DNA of 36,565 nt from Methylocystis sp. (GCA_022843405.1 JALHNQ010000033.1:1-36565), one strand, 5' to 3'; shown: positions 24,012 through 33,703, numbered from the stretch's first letter. A program made the numbers and translations. The notes: generated by a model from the letters alone, not told the origin.

Positions 24012-25400
24012 CTATAGCGGCAGAACGCAGCTCGTGAAGGCGGCGTCGATTGATCGTCCCCAGCCGCCGTAATAGGCGTCCAGCCGCTGCTGCGCCAAAG
24101 TTCGTCCATCTTCGAGAATTGCTTCCAACGGCGCGAGAAAAGCGCTTTCGTCGCGCCCCTGCGCGTCGAGTCGCGCGCGCCGGCGCAAGCCGCGCTCAGC
24201 TAGCGAAAGAACGTCGCGCCCGATGTCGCGCAGGCTGCGGCCCCCGATCGTCGCGTCGAGCGCCAGCGCGGGAACGTCGTCACGCAGCGCCTGGCGCGCG
24301 TCGGCGCTCCAATCCTTGGTGAGTTCGCGCGCCTCGTCGAGCGCGCCGGGATCATAGAACAGGCCGGCGAAGAGCGCCGCAAGGGCGGTGAAATGCGTGC
24401 GAGGACCGGCGTCCGCGCCGCGCATTTCAAGATAGGTCTTTAGTCTCACCTCGGGAAAAATCGTCGAGAGATGATTGGCCCAGTCGGACATTGTGGCGTG
24501 TTCGCCGGGCAATTGCTGAAGGCGCCCCTTCATCAGATCGCGAAAGCTCGCGCCGGCGACGTCGTAATAGACATCCCCGCGCTTGACGAAATACATTGGC
24601 ACGTCAAGCGCATAGTCGACGTATCGCTCGAAGCCGAAGCCCTCTTCGAAGGCGAAAGGCAGCATGCCGGTGCGATTCGGGTCGGTGTCGAGCCAAATGT
24701 AGGATCGTTGCGACAGCCGGCCGGTCGGCTTGCCGTCGAGAAACGGCGAATTGGCGAAAATCGCGGTGACGAACGGCTGCAGAGCGAGGCCGACCCGCAT
24801 CTTTTGAACCATGTCGGCTTCATCGACGAAATCGACGTTGACCTGCACGGTGGCGGTGCGAAACATCATGTCGAGCCCGCGCGCGCCGACTTTCGGCATA
24901 TAGGCCTGCATGATGGCGTAGCGCTGCTTAGGCATCGCCGGCGTTTCGGCGCGCGGCCATTTGGGGCTGCAGCCGAGATCGAGGAAACGAATCCCGAGCG
25001 CGCCCGCCACCGGCGCAAGCGCGGCAAAATGAGCGTCGAGCTCGTCCTGGGTGGCGTGAACGTCAAGCAGCGGCGCGCCGGACAATTCGAACTGTCCGCC
25101 AGGCTCGAGCGAAATCGCGCCGCCGCCATCGGGCTGGTAGAGGCCGATCAGCGCCTCGCGATCGAAAATCGGCGCCCAGCCGAGCGCGTCGCCCAGGCCC
25201 TCAAGCAGCGCGCGCACGCCGCCGCGGCCGGCCGCGCCCTCATAGGGGACTGGCGCATGGTCGGCGGCGTAAAAGGGGATTTTCTCATGTTCGGTGCCGA
25301 TGCGCAGCGGCGCGCCGCCGGTCTTGCAGCCGGCTTCCAGCCATTCGACCAACATGTTGCGCGACGTGATCGGCGTCGTGTCGGATACGTCGCGGGCCAT
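24012..25400 (-). CDS. gshA: Glutamate-cysteine ligase
   Basis: The 462-aa protein is of the plant/alphaproteobacterial class of glutamate-cysteine ligase, which makes gamma-glutamylcysteine, the first step of glutathione synthesis. Visible landmarks include RIGTEHEKIPF near residue 33, ISLEPGGQFELSGAP near 96, KQRYAIMQAYMPKVG, TATVQVNVDF, FANSPFLDGKPTG and the C-terminal TYLEMRGADAG. The length is normal. It is convergent with the rsmE/porin-stub strand, with only 30 bases between the stops. gshB is not in the window. Confidence 0.93.
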   Translation of the reverse strand: MARDVSDTTPITSRNMLVEWLEAGCKTGGAPLRIGTEHEKIPFYAADHAPVPYEGAAGRGGVRALLEGLGDALGWAPIFDREALIGLYQPDGGGAISLEPGGQFELSGAPLLDVHATQDELDAHFAALAPVAGALGIRFLDLGCSPKWPRAETPAMPKQRYAIMQAYMPKVGARGLDMMFRTATVQVNVDFVDEADMVQKMRVGLALQPFVTAIFANSPFLDGKPTGRLSQRSYIWLDTDPNRTGMLPFAFEEGFGFERYVDYALDVPMYFVKRGDVYYDVAGASFRDLMKGRLQQLPGEHATMSDWANHLSTIFPEVRLKTYLEMRGADAGPRTHFTALAALFAGLFYDPGALDEARELTKDWSADARQALRDDVPALALDATIGGRSLRDIGRDVLSLAERGLRRRARLDAQGRDESAFLAPLEAILEDGRTLAQQRLDAYYGGWGRSIDAAFTSCVLPL

Positions 25401-25606
25401 CTATCGGAAACTGTCCGTGTTCGAGGAGGGGCGCGATTGCGGCGCGCACGCGCCTCGCGCGCTGTCGAGGATTCGCGCCGACTGGATTGCAGGAAAGCCG
25501 GCGCTGCGCAAGCCTCCGTCACGCCGGCAGGGAGGGGCGCCTCTCATAAGGATCGGCCGCCCGTCCCCGACGGCTTGGCCCGCCGCCGATAACGGCGCCG
25601 CCTCGC

Positions 25607-26482
25607 TCAGCGTTTGCCGAACATCTGGCCGATGATGCTCTCGAAATCGGAGCGCGGACCTGCGGTTTCGCCTCCGCTGGCGCGTCCGACCTGCAGCGTC
25701 TTTTTGATCTCCTCGATCGCCTGCTGGATCGACGCCTGATCCATGTCGTCCGGCATGCCCTGGGGACGGCTTCGACCTGGGTCAAGATCGAGCGGGCCGC
25801 CGCGGCTATAGCCGCCGCCAGCCGGATCGCCCATCGGTCCGCCATAGGGGCCCGGCGCTGGGCGGCGACCGCCGCCGAGCAACGATCCCAGAATCGATCC
25901 CAAGATTCCGCCCAGCGCGCCGCCGCCCATTCCGCCGCCGCGCGGCGTCGGCATTGGCGCGGGTTCGGGCTGCGGCGCGCGGGCGCCGCCGAGCATTTGT
26001 TCCAGGATCGAGCCGAGCGCGCCGGAATTGACGAGCTGACCTAAAACGCCCCCGAGACCGCTGTTGCTCATGTTCTTGAACAATCCGCCGATGAGAACCG
26101 AGGCGAGCACCGGCAAGAGCTGCGAAAGAATATCGGGGCGCAGCCCCGACTCCCGGGCCGCGACCTGCACCACCTGTCCGGCCGCCGCCGGAGAGCCGAA
26201 GAGATCGTCGAGCAGGCGCCGGGACTGCGCGACAGAGTCCAAGTCATGCGCGGCGCCGGGCTCGTCAAAGGCGGCCAAGCGTCCGGGTGAAGCGATGTCG
26301 CCCAGAAGCCTTTCGAACAGCGCCGGATTTTCTGCGGCGTTGCTCAACCCGACTTCCAGCGCGGGGGCGAGCGCCCTGATGGCGCCGTCCATCTGTTCTT
26401 CCGTGAGGCCATAGCGTTGAGCCAGATTGGCGACCAGCTGGCCGCCTTGCGCCGACTGCAAAATCTCGTCGAGATACGACAT
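25607..26482 (-). CDS. DUF937 domain protein
   Basis: ATG 26482 gives a 291-aa protein starting MSYLDEILQSAQGGQLVANLAQRYG, the usual opening of DUF937 proteins (also called YidB-like). Helical repeats follow: LLDDLFGSPAAAGQVV, then SQLLPVLASVLIGGLF. From about residue 170 the sequence becomes low-complexity Gly/Pro (GGGALGGILGSILGSLLGGG). The last 45 residues return to a helix (QQAIEEIKKTLQVG). The function of the family is unknown. It diverges from ispH and has no obvious operon partner. Confidence 0.8.
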   Translation of the reverse strand: MSYLDEILQSAQGGQLVANLAQRYGLTEEQMDGAIRALAPALEVGLSNAAENPALFERLLGDIASPGRLAAFDEPGAAHDLDSVAQSRRLLDDLFGSPAAAGQVVQVAARESGLRPDILSQLLPVLASVLIGGLFKNMSNSGLGGVLGQLVNSGALGSILEQMLGGARAPQPEPAPMPTPRGGGMGGGALGGILGSILGSLLGGGRRPAPGPYGGPMGDPAGGGYSRGGPLDLDPGRSRPQGMPDDMDQASIQQAIEEIKKTLQVGRASGGETAGPRSDFESIIGQMFGKR

Positions 26483-26783
26483 GCGCGCAGCTCCGTTCGA
26501 TCGGGCCCGGGATGCTGGGTCCGCCATCATGGTGTCACAGACCGCCGCCGCCGCCAATCCACGGCGCGTCAGGGAAACTGTTCGAGGCGCAGGCCGTTAT
26601 TGCAAAGCGTTGGCCTTGCTTGCGGATGGGTCTTTCGCCGCCGACCCGCGCGTCGCGCGGGCGGCTTGACACCGTCGCGCATGCGCGACATTGCTTGCCG
26701 GCGTTCAGTCCGGGAATCCGGATGGCCGCGTTTGGCGCTTGAGCGACTCGCCGCCTCGCGCCGCCTCTGCCAAAGGCGCGAAG
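26483..26783. promoter_or_regulatory. Divergent promoter region of ispH with a 16-base palindrome
   Basis: No gene is seen in this 301-base interval. Toward ispH there is a consensus-like TTGACA at 26666-26671. Just after it comes the perfect palindrome GTCGCGCATGCGCGAC (26674-26689), which would occupy the spacer before a weak -10 (CATTGC at 26689-26694). That layout suits repression by a dimeric regulator, though the palindrome is GC-rich and could be accidental. Confidence 0.4.
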
Positions 26784-27752
26784 ATGAACGTTCACTCTCG
26801 GCCCGTGAAACCGCCGCTCAAAATACTCCTGTGCTCGCCGCGGGGATTTTGCGCGGGCGTCGTGCGCGCCATCGACGCCGTCGAGCGGGCTCTGGCCAAG
26901 TTCGGTCCGCCTGTCTATGTGCGGCACGAAATCGTCCACAATCGCTATGTCGTCGAATCGCTCAAGGCCAAGGGCGCGATTTTTGTCGAGGAGCTCGACG
27001 AGATCCCGAACACCGACGCGCCGGTGATCTTCTCGGCGCATGGCGTCGCCAAGGAAGTCTCCGCCGCGGCGGCCGAGCGCGGCCTTCTCGCCATCGACGC
27101 GACCTGTCCGCTTGTCACGAAAGTGCACAGGGAGGCGGAAATTCATTGGCGGCGCGGCCGTCGGGTGTTGCTCGTCGGACATTCCGGCCATCCGGAAGTC
27201 GTCGGCACGATGGGGCAGCTGCCGGAAGGCGCGGTGGTGCTGGTCGAGTCCGTTGAAGACATCGATCGACTTAAATTCGACGATGAATCCAATCTGGCTT
27301 ATGTGACGCAAACGACGCTGTCGGTCGACGACTCGCAAGGGATCGTCAACGCGCTGATGCGTCGCTTTCCGAAGATCATCGGCCCGCACAAGGAAGACAT
27401 CTGCTACGCGACGACGAACCGCCAGGCTGCGGTTAAGGAAGTTGCGCCTTACGTCGACGCGGTGATTGTCGTCGGTTCGCCGAATTCCTCCAACTCGCAG
27501 CGGCTGCGCGAAGTCGCCGAGCGCGCTGGCGCGCCGGCGCAGCTCGTGCAGGGCCGCAGAGAGATCGACTGGGAGATTTTCGGCGCCATATCGTCGCTCG
27601 GCATTACCGCCGGCGCGTCCGCGCCCGAGGTTCTGGTCGAGGAGATCATGGACGCGTTCGCCGAGCGTTACGACATCGTCGTCGAAACCATCTCGAGCGC
27701 CGACGAGAACGTGTCTTTCCCCCTGCCAAAGGAGCTGCGGGCGATCGCCTGA
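26784..27752 (+). CDS. ispH: 4-hydroxy-3-methylbut-2-enyl diphosphate reductase
   Basis: The 322-aa protein (ATG 26784) carries the three cluster cysteines in their usual contexts: GFCAGV near residue 22, ATCPLV near 108 and [10 protein letters not shown] near 209. The substrate-binding HGV (SAHGVAK) and [10 protein letters not shown] are also present. IspH performs the last step of the MEP pathway, giving IPP and DMAPP with electrons from ferredoxin or flavodoxin. It heads the conserved ispH-thrB-rnhA set, with thrB starting 28 bases later. The open frame extends upstream but has no better start. Confidence 0.96.
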   Translation: MNVHSRPVKPPLKILLCSPRGFCAGVVRAIDAVERALAKFGPPVYVRHEIVHNRYVVESLKAKGAIFVEELDEIPNTDAPVIFSAHGVAKEVSAAAAERGLLAIDATCPLVTKVHREAEIHWRRGRRVLLVGHSGHPEVVGTMGQLPEGAVVLVESVEDIDRLKFDDESNLAYVTQTTLSVDDSQGIVNALMRRFPKIIGPHKEDICYATTNRQAAVKEVAPYVDAVIVVGSPNSSNSQRLREVAERAGAPAQLVQGRREIDWEIFGAISSLGITAGASAPEVLVEEIMDAFAERYDIVVETISSADENVSFPLPKELRAIA

Positions 27753-27780
27753 GGGCGGCCTGCAGGAACGGTCGGCGCGC

Positions 27781-28746
27781 ATGGCCGTCTATACGCTGGT
27801 CGATGATGAGGAGCTGATCGCTTTTCTGTCGGCCTATGACCTCGGCGACTTGCTGTCCTGCAAAGGCATCGCCGAGGGCGTCGAAAACTCCAACTACTAT
27901 CTCCATACCGGCGCCGGCAGCTTCATCCTCACGCTTTATGAGAAGCGCGTCGCGGAAGAAGATCTGCCATTCTTCCTGAACCTGATGGAGCATCTTGCCG
28001 CGCGCGGCGTCACCTGTCCGCTGCCGGTGCGAGACCGCGCCGGCGTCGCGCTCGGTCGCCTCGCCGGCCGCCCTGCCGCGATCATCACCTTCCTTGACGG
28101 CTATTCCATCCATCACCCCGAGGCCACGCATTGCGCCGCGCTCGGCGCGACGCTGGCTAGGCTGCACCTCGCCGGCGCCGATTTTACGCAGCGGCGCCGC
28201 AACGCGCTGTCAGTCGAGGGGTGGCGGCCGCTTTTTGCGACCTGCGCGTCGCGCGCCGATGAGGTCGCAACGGGGCTGCGCGCGCTTGTCGAAGCGGAGC
28301 TCGATCATCTTGAGCGCAACTGGCCGCTCGACCTGCCGGGCGGTGTGATTCACGCCGATCTTTTTCCGGACAATGTGTTCTTTCTCGGCGAGCGCATCTC
28401 CGGACTGATCGATTTCTACTTCGCCTGCACCGACGCCTACGCCTACGATTTGGCGGTCTGCCTGAACGCCTGGTGCTTCGACGCCGAGCATCGCTATCAG
28501 CCCGAGAAGGGCGCGGCGCTGCTCGACGCCTATCAGCGGATTCGGCCGCTCTCCGTGGCCGAGATCGCGGCCTTTCCGACGCTCGCGCGCGGCGCCGCGC
28601 TGCGTTTTCTGCTGACCCGCTATGTCGACTGGCTCAATGTGCCGGCGGGCGCGCTGGTGCGTCCCAAGGATCCGCGCGAATATCTCGCCAAGCTCCAGTT
28701 TCACCAGTCCGCCGCCGATGCGCGCGTCTACGGAATCGGTTCATGA
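27781..28746 (+). CDS. thrB: Homoserine kinase (aminoglycoside phosphotransferase-like type)
   Basis: The 321-aa protein begins [16 protein letters not shown] and is the ThrB form common in alpha- and gammaproteobacteria, built on the APH/choline kinase fold rather than [18 protein letters not shown] (about residues 191-204) is the catalytic loop with Asp, and [18 protein letters not shown] is the metal-binding segment. It phosphorylates homoserine on the way to threonine. Its stop overlaps the rnhA start as ATGA, so the two are translationally coupled. Confidence 0.93.
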   Translation: MAVYTLVDDEELIAFLSAYDLGDLLSCKGIAEGVENSNYYLHTGAGSFILTLYEKRVAEEDLPFFLNLMEHLAARGVTCPLPVRDRAGVALGRLAGRPAAIITFLDGYSIHHPEATHCAALGATLARLHLAGADFTQRRRNALSVEGWRPLFATCASRADEVATGLRALVEAELDHLERNWPLDLPGGVIHADLFPDNVFFLGERISGLIDFYFACTDAYAYDLAVCLNAWCFDAEHRYQPEKGAALLDAYQRIRPLSVAEIAAFPTLARGAALRFLLTRYVDWLNVPAGALVRPKDPREYLAKLQFHQSAADARVYGIGS

Positions 28747-29219
28747 CGCTCGGCGTCACGATCTGGACCGACGGCGCCTGCTCTGGCAATCCGGGGCCTG
28801 GCGGCTGGGGCGCGATTCTGCGCTTTGGCGATCGCGAAAGAGAGATCAACGGCGGCGAGCCGCTCACCACCAACAACCGCATGGAGCTGATGGCGGCGAT
28901 CATGGCGCTCGAAACGCTCACGCGGCCTTGCGCGGTCGATCTCCACACTGATTCGCAATATTTGCGCGGCGGAATCACCTCATGGATCGCCGGCTGGAAG
29001 GCCCGCGGCTGGCGCACCGCCGATCGGAAGCCGGTGAAAAACGTCGATCTATGGCAAAGGCTGGAAGCGGCGGCGGAACGGCATGTCGTCGACTGGCATT
29101 GGGTCAAGGGCCATTCGGGCCATGACATGAACGAGCGCGCCGACGAATTGGCGCGCGCCGGCATGGCGCCTTTCATGCCCGGCGGCCCGACGGCAAGCGC
29201 GCGCGCTTCACTGAAATAG
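28743..29219 (+). CDS. rnhA: Ribonuclease HI
   Basis: At 158 aa this is a typical RNase HI, which removes RNA from RNA-DNA hybrids. The catalytic acidic residues are visible in [14 protein letters not shown] (Asp10), RMELMAA (Glu48), LHTDSQYL (Asp70) and NERADELAR (Asp near 134). The basic handle region ([16 protein letters not shown]) is also present. The start overlaps the thrB stop. The transcript should end at the terminator 60 bases downstream. Confidence 0.96.
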   Translation: MTLGVTIWTDGACSGNPGPGGWGAILRFGDREREINGGEPLTTNNRMELMAAIMALETLTRPCAVDLHTDSQYLRGGITSWIAGWKARGWRTADRKPVKNVDLWQRLEAAAERHVVDWHWVKGHSGHDMNERADELARAGMAPFMPGGPTASARASLK

Positions 29220-29278
29220 CCTTGTCGACGCGCTGACAAACCCTATCTCATAGTCGACCAGGACTCTTCTTCGCCTTT

Positions 29279-29310
29279 GGGGAGCGCGGCGCGGCCGCGT
29301 TCCCCATTTT
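29279..29310 (+). terminator. Rho-independent terminator of the ispH-thrB-rnhA operon
   Basis: A 12-bp stem (GGGGAGCGCGGC / GCCGCGTTCCCC with one G-T pair, loop GCG) is followed by ATTTTGCTTT. The stem is very strong and the T run short. It cleanly separates rnhA from the OmpA-type gene. Confidence 0.75.
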
Positions 29311-29432
29311 GCTTTGGAAATTTGATTGAGCTGTTGGCCATCATATTGACATGACGCCGCGCAAAGGAGCCATGTGCGGTTGAGTTAAGCGCGTCTTCGC
29401 TGATTCTCTCTTTGATGGAGGGCAAGACGTCG

Positions 29433-31184
29433 ATGCACCTTCCCAAGAAATGGTGGATCGGGCTGCCGGTCCTTACGGGACTCGCCTATTTTGCTCAGTA
29501 CGCGCTGATCGGTCCGCTGGAGGACGATCTGCGCGCCGCGGTCCTTTCCCGCATCGCAAAATCGCCTGACGCGATCGACAGAGCGGACGTGCGCGTTGCG
29601 GGCCGCGACGTGATTCTCGCCGGCATTTCGCTGTCGCCCGATGTGAAAGCGCGCCTTCTGACGGCGTTGGGCGTCGAAACGCCCGCGCGGCGAATCGTCG
29701 ACGCGACCGAGCCGCTCTCGCGCGCCACGCCCTTCGTGCTGCGGCTCGAACGCCGTGGCGGCAAGGCCATGATTTCGGGCAACGTCCCGCCGACAGGCGC
29801 GCGCGAAAAGCTGCGCGCCGAGATCGCCGCTCTTGGCCTGGAAGTGAGCGACGCCGCCGCCTATGCCGACGGCGCGCCGCAATCCTTCGCCGATCTCGCC
29901 TCCTTCGCCGTCCGCCGTCTCGCCGAACTCGACCCCGCGACGACGACGATCACCGACGCCACGCTCGCGGTTGCAGGCGAGGCGCGCAGCGCCGCCGATT
30001 ACGACAAGGCGCTCGCGGCGCTCAAGACGCCGCCGTTCGACGCGGCCGCCGTAAAGGCCGCCGTGTCGCCGCCGCGCGTTTCGCCTTATGTGTTTTCCGC
30101 GGCGTTGCGCGACGGCGTCGTCAGCCTGTCGGGCCACCTTCCGAGCGACGATCTGCGCAAACAGGTCGTCGCCATGGCGGCTTCGGCGGGCGCCGGGGCG
30201 GCGGTCAGCGACGCCACGCAGCTTGGCGCTGGCGCGCCGGAAGGCGACTTCGCCGGCGCGCTCGCCTTCGCCGTCAGCCAACTCGGCAAGCTGTCGCAGG
30301 GCAAGGTCGTCGTGTCCGACGGCAAGATTTTTATCGAAGGGCAGGGACGCGAAAACATATTGACCGCGACGATCGAGGCCGACGCCAAAGCGCGGCTGCC
30401 TTCAAGATTCGAGCTCGCGCGGCTCGACGTCATGGCGGGTCCGGTCGCGCCTTATGTCTTTGACGCGCAGCGCGCCGGCGGAGAAGTGACGCTGACGGGC
30501 TATGCGCCGGATGAAGCCGTCCGCAATCGTCTCGTCGAGACCGCGCGCAGAAGTTTCTTCGACGCGACGGTCATTGATCGGCTCGTCATCGCGAAGGGCG
30601 CGCCGCAGAATTTCGCCGAAGCGACCGATCATTCGCTCGCTGCGCTGGCGCGACTCGACGAAGGCAAGCTTTCGATCAGCGATTCGACTGTCTCGCTCGC
30701 TGGCGTCGCGCGTCATCAGAACGCGCGCGCCGATATTTCAGCGGCGTTGGACGAGGGGCTCCCGCAGAGCTTCCGCGGCGACGCGCAGCTCTCGACGCGC
30801 ATCGTCGGCGCGCCGCTCGACGCCGGCGCATGCGGCGCGGCGCTCGCCCGGCTGATCGCCAAATCGCCGATCGTCTTCGCGTCGGACGATTCGACGATCG
30901 CGCCCGAATCCGCGCCTCTCGTCGACGCGATCGCGGCAACGGCGCTGCGTTGTCAGGGCGCCGTTCTCGAAGTCGCGGCGCATACGGACAATGTCGGCAT
31001 CGCGGAAGTGAATGTCGGACGCAGCAAGCGTCGCGCGCAGGCGATCGTCGATCGTCTTTCGAAGGCCGGCGTCGACCCGTTCAAAATAACGGCGGTCGGC
31101 TATGGCGGCGAGCGTCCGATCGCTCCCAATGACAGCGACGAAAATCGCGCGCGCAATCGTCGCGTCGATATCGTCGTCAAGTAG
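29433..31184 (+). CDS. Anchored OmpA-type protein with three BON-like repeats
   Basis: The start at 29433 follows GGAGG (11 bases), which is better placed than for the ATG at 29415. The 583-aa product has one N-terminal membrane span (about residues 7-27). Three tandem units of about 120 residues follow, beginning at PFVLRLERRGG (100), PYVFSAALRDG (218) and PYVFDAQRAGG (340). Each has a BON-like G-x-V-x-L-x-G-x-x-P core, followed by GAPxxF...AL..L and a I-x-D-x-x...G.A strand. Residues from about 470 form an OmpA/MotB domain (HTDNVGIAEVNVGRSKRRAQ) that should bind peptidoglycan. It is the first gene of a compact operon and likely bridges inner membrane and cell wall. Confidence 0.85.
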   Translation: MHLPKKWWIGLPVLTGLAYFAQYALIGPLEDDLRAAVLSRIAKSPDAIDRADVRVAGRDVILAGISLSPDVKARLLTALGVETPARRIVDATEPLSRATPFVLRLERRGGKAMISGNVPPTGAREKLRAEIAALGLEVSDAAAYADGAPQSFADLASFAVRRLAELDPATTTITDATLAVAGEARSAADYDKALAALKTPPFDAAAVKAAVSPPRVSPYVFSAALRDGVVSLSGHLPSDDLRKQVVAMAASAGAGAAVSDATQLGAGAPEGDFAGALAFAVSQLGKLSQGKVVVSDGKIFIEGQGRENILTATIEADAKARLPSRFELARLDVMAGPVAPYVFDAQRAGGEVTLTGYAPDEAVRNRLVETARRSFFDATVIDRLVIAKGAPQNFAEATDHSLAALARLDEGKLSISDSTVSLAGVARHQNARADISAALDEGLPQSFRGDAQLSTRIVGAPLDAGACGAALARLIAKSPIVFASDDSTIAPESAPLVDAIAATALRCQGAVLEVAAHTDNVGIAEVNVGRSKRRAQAIVDRLSKAGVDPFKITAVGYGGERPIAPNDSDENRARNRRVDIVVK

Positions 31185-31205
31185 CGTCAGAGAAGGAGAA
31201 AGCAG

Positions 31206-31982
31206 ATGGCTTATTTGCTGACGCTTGGCTGGCCCTGGTTCGCCGCCGCTTGCGCGCTTGGCGCGCTGATCGGCTACGCCGCGACCTCGCAGGCGAAGGA
31301 CGCGCCCTCGGCGCCCGGCTGGAACATTGTCGCGATCGCTGTGGCGCTTGCTTGCGGCGCCGTCGCGTCCTGGCTTGGGCTCGTTGAGGGCCGCGCCGCG
31401 CTGACGTTGGACATATTTCTTATCGCCGCCTTCGCCTATCTCATCGGTTTGCCGATCGGCGGCGCGTTTAAGAAGGTTCAGGCGTCGGCGCCAGCCCATG
31501 TGACGAAGCGGCCGACGATCGTTCTTCGCAGCACAACGGCTGAAATCCTTGAACCTGTCGTCGCGCCCGCGCCTTCGCCGCGAGAGGAGATCGCCGCAAC
31601 GGTCGAGCCGGTAACGCCGACGAGCGTCGAGCCGGCGTTGGCGGCGGCGGCCTCGGCCGCCAAGGCGTTGAATGAAAAAGCCGCGCAAATGCGCGCGCCA
31701 AGCAGCGGGAAGGCCGCTGGGTCGCGTCCCGCGACGCTTCCCGCGCCGCGCGGCGGCGCGGCGGACGATCTCGCCAAGATCAAGGGGCTTGGGCCCAAGA
31801 GCGTCGAGAAGCTGCACGCGCTCGGCGTTTTCCATTATGATCAAATCGCCGCCTGGAGCGACGACAACGTCACATGGATCGACTCATCGATCGGCGCGGC
31901 GGGCCGGGTGAAGCGCAGCGGCTGGGTCGAGCAGGCGCAAGCGCTCAGCGGAGGCGCCGATCGAAGCGCCGACGCGGCGTAG
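31206..31982 (+). CDS. Membrane protein with C-terminal helix-hairpin-helix domain
   Basis: The 258-aa protein has three hydrophobic segments in its first 90 residues, then a disordered Ala/Pro-rich linker. The C-terminal domain (about 192-250) reads DDLAKIKGLGPKSVEKLHALGV and FHYDQIAAWSDDNV, ending with GRVKRSGWVEQAQAL. This helix-hairpin-helix module is found at the C terminus of many alphaproteobacterial proteins and is sometimes annotated as a flap-endonuclease-like or ribosomal-L21-like domain. No nuclease residues are evident. A clear AGAAGGAG site precedes ATG 31206, and it lies 21 bases after the OmpA-type gene. The pair recurs in alphaproteobacteria as far as I recall. Confidence 0.75.
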   Translation: MAYLLTLGWPWFAAACALGALIGYAATSQAKDAPSAPGWNIVAIAVALACGAVASWLGLVEGRAALTLDIFLIAAFAYLIGLPIGGAFKKVQASAPAHVTKRPTIVLRSTTAEILEPVVAPAPSPREEIAATVEPVTPTSVEPALAAAASAAKALNEKAAQMRAPSSGKAAGSRPATLPAPRGGAADDLAKIKGLGPKSVEKLHALGVFHYDQIAAWSDDNVTWIDSSIGAAGRVKRSGWVEQAQALSGGADRSADAA

Positions 31983-32012
31983 CGCCGGAGCGAGAGAGAC
32001 GAGTTCGCGCGT

Positions 32013-32795
32013 ATGCGTCAGGTTGCAAGCTTCGTCCTCCTATGCGTCGCGTTCCTGTCGGCTGCGAACCTTCGCGCTCAGGATATGCTGCAAGGCGTCG
32101 ACCTTGCGCAGCCGGCCTATTCCAAGGCTGAATTGACTCGCGCCGACGTCGAAGCAGCGCTGAACCAACGCAATAACGGGAAAGTCGACCTCTCGCAGAA
32201 GAGCCTCAACGGGCTTGATCTTTCCGGACTCGATCTGCACGGCGTCGATTTTCGGGCGGCGCGCATGAATAAGACGCGTCTCGCCGGGGCGCGGCTCGAC
32301 GATGCGATTCTCGATCAGGCCTGGCTGATCGAAGCCGACCTCTCCGGCGCATCGCTGAAAGGCGCGCACGCCTTCGCTGCGCAAATGCAGCGGATGCGGG
32401 CCGACGGCGCCGATTTCGCGCATGCGCGGCTCGCCGGAGACCTCACCGGCGCTTCGGCGCGCGGCGCCAATTTCAGCGACGCCGATCTTTCCGCCGACAT
32501 GAAGAACCAGTCGATGGGCCTGATGCGCGCGGTGCTGCGCTCGGCGGTGCTGGAGGGCGCGCGTTTTCAGGGCGCCAATCTCGCCAGCGCCGACCTTCGC
32601 TTTGCGAAAGCGGCGCGCGCGGATTTCACCAATGCAAATCTGAAGGGCGCCGACGCCGCCGGCGCGGATTTCATCGGCGCGATCTGGACCGGCGCCAAGA
32701 CCGAAGGCCTCGACCTCGATTCCGCAGAGATCGATTTCGCCGCCCGGGCCGCGCTCTCGGGCGCACAGAACCTCGATCGCGCCCGCGTGAAATGA
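32013..32795 (+). CDS. Secreted pentapeptide-repeat protein
   Basis: The 260-aa protein has a signal peptide (residues 1-22, ending LRAQ). From about residue 55 it carries pentapeptide repeats of the A(D/N)LxX type, for example LDLSGLDLHGVDF, ADLSGASLKGA, ARGANFSDADLS and ANLASADLRFAKAA. These build a right-handed quadrilateral beta-helix. Export points to a periplasmic or surface location, so the DNA-mimic role of Qnr-like proteins is unlikely. It follows the helix-hairpin-helix gene by 30 bases and overlaps the ROK kinase start by four bases. Confidence 0.88.
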   Translation: MRQVASFVLLCVAFLSAANLRAQDMLQGVDLAQPAYSKAELTRADVEAALNQRNNGKVDLSQKSLNGLDLSGLDLHGVDFRAARMNKTRLAGARLDDAILDQAWLIEADLSGASLKGAHAFAAQMQRMRADGADFAHARLAGDLTGASARGANFSDADLSADMKNQSMGLMRAVLRSAVLEGARFQGANLASADLRFAKAARADFTNANLKGADAAGADFIGAIWTGAKTEGLDLDSAEIDFAARAALSGAQNLDRARVK

Positions 32796-33703
32796 CGCGC
32801 GACCTTGTGCGCATCGGCGTCGATCTCGGCGGCGCCAAGATCGAGGCGATTGCGCTCAATGCCGAGGGCGAGACGCTGGCGCGCCGCCGTATCGCGACGC
32901 CCGCGCATGATTATGCGGCGATCGTGGCGGCGGTCGCGAAACTCGTCGGCGACGTCGAAACCGACATCGGACGGCGCGGCGTCGTCGGCGTCGGCGCGCC
33001 CGGCGCGATCTCGACCCACACCGGGCTGGTGAAGAATTCGAATACCGCCGTCATCAACGGCAAGCCGCTCGACGTCGATCTTGCGCAGGCGCTCGGACGG
33101 CCGGTGCGCGTCGCCAATGACGCCAATTGTTTCGCGCTGTCCGAGGCGATCGACGGCGCCGGCGTGGTCTTTGGCGTGATCCTCGGCTCTGGCGTCGGCG
33201 GCGGAATCGTCATCGACGGCAGAATCGTCGAGGGACGCAATCGCGTGGCCGGCGAATGGGGCCATGCGCCGCTGCCATGGATGACTGAGGATGAATATCC
33301 GGGCGCGCTCTGCTTTTGTGGACATAAGGGTTGCATCGAGACGTTTCTTTGCGGCGCCGGCCTATCGCGCGACCATGAGCGGCGCTCCGGCGCGCGGCGC
33401 CCTGCGATCGAAATCGCCGCGCTGGCCGACGCGGGGGAGCCGACCGCGCGCGAAACCCTTGAACGCTATCAGGACCGTCTGGCGCGGGCGCTGGCGATGG
33501 TGGTCGATCTCATCGATCCCGACGTGATCGTGCTCGGCGGCGGTCTGTCGAATATCTCGCGGCTCTATGATGGGCTTGCGGCGCGCGTGGGCGAGAACGC
33601 CTTTACCGACGCTTTCGACACGAAAATCCTGCCCAATGCGCATGGCGATTCAAGCGGCGTGCGCGGCGCGGCATGGCTGTGGCGCGAAGGGGAGGCCGGC
33701 TGA
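32792..33703 (+). CDS. ROK family sugar kinase (fructokinase/Mak-like)
   Basis: The 303-aa protein shows [15 protein letters not shown] (ATP phosphate loop), [20 protein letters not shown] with the catalytic Asp, and the ROK zinc site GHAPLPW followed by [15 protein letters not shown]. The segment after the zinc site (SRDHERRSG) resembles E. coli Mak (manno/fructokinase) more than NagK or Glk, so fructose or mannose is the likeliest substrate; that is inference. ATGA overlap ties it to the pentapeptide gene, and nadK follows within 96 bases. Confidence 0.88.
   Translation: MTRDLVRIGVDLGGAKIEAIALNAEGETLARRRIATPAHDYAAIVAAVAKLVGDVETDIGRRGVVGVGAPGAISTHTGLVKNSNTAVINGKPLDVDLAQALGRPVRVANDANCFALSEAIDGAGVVFGVILGSGVGGGIVIDGRIVEGRNRVAGEWGHAPLPWMTEDEYPGALCFCGHKGCIETFLCGAGLSRDHERRSGARRPAIEIAALADAGEPTARETLERYQDRLARALAMVVDLIDPDVIVLGGGLSNISRLYDGLAARVGENAFTDAFDTKILPNAHGDSSGVRGAAWLWREGEAG

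Noticed and set aside
26535-27782. Long open frame on the minus strand opposite ispH
   Set aside because: Arg/Asp-rich sequence typical of an antisense shadow; ispH is certain on the plus strand.
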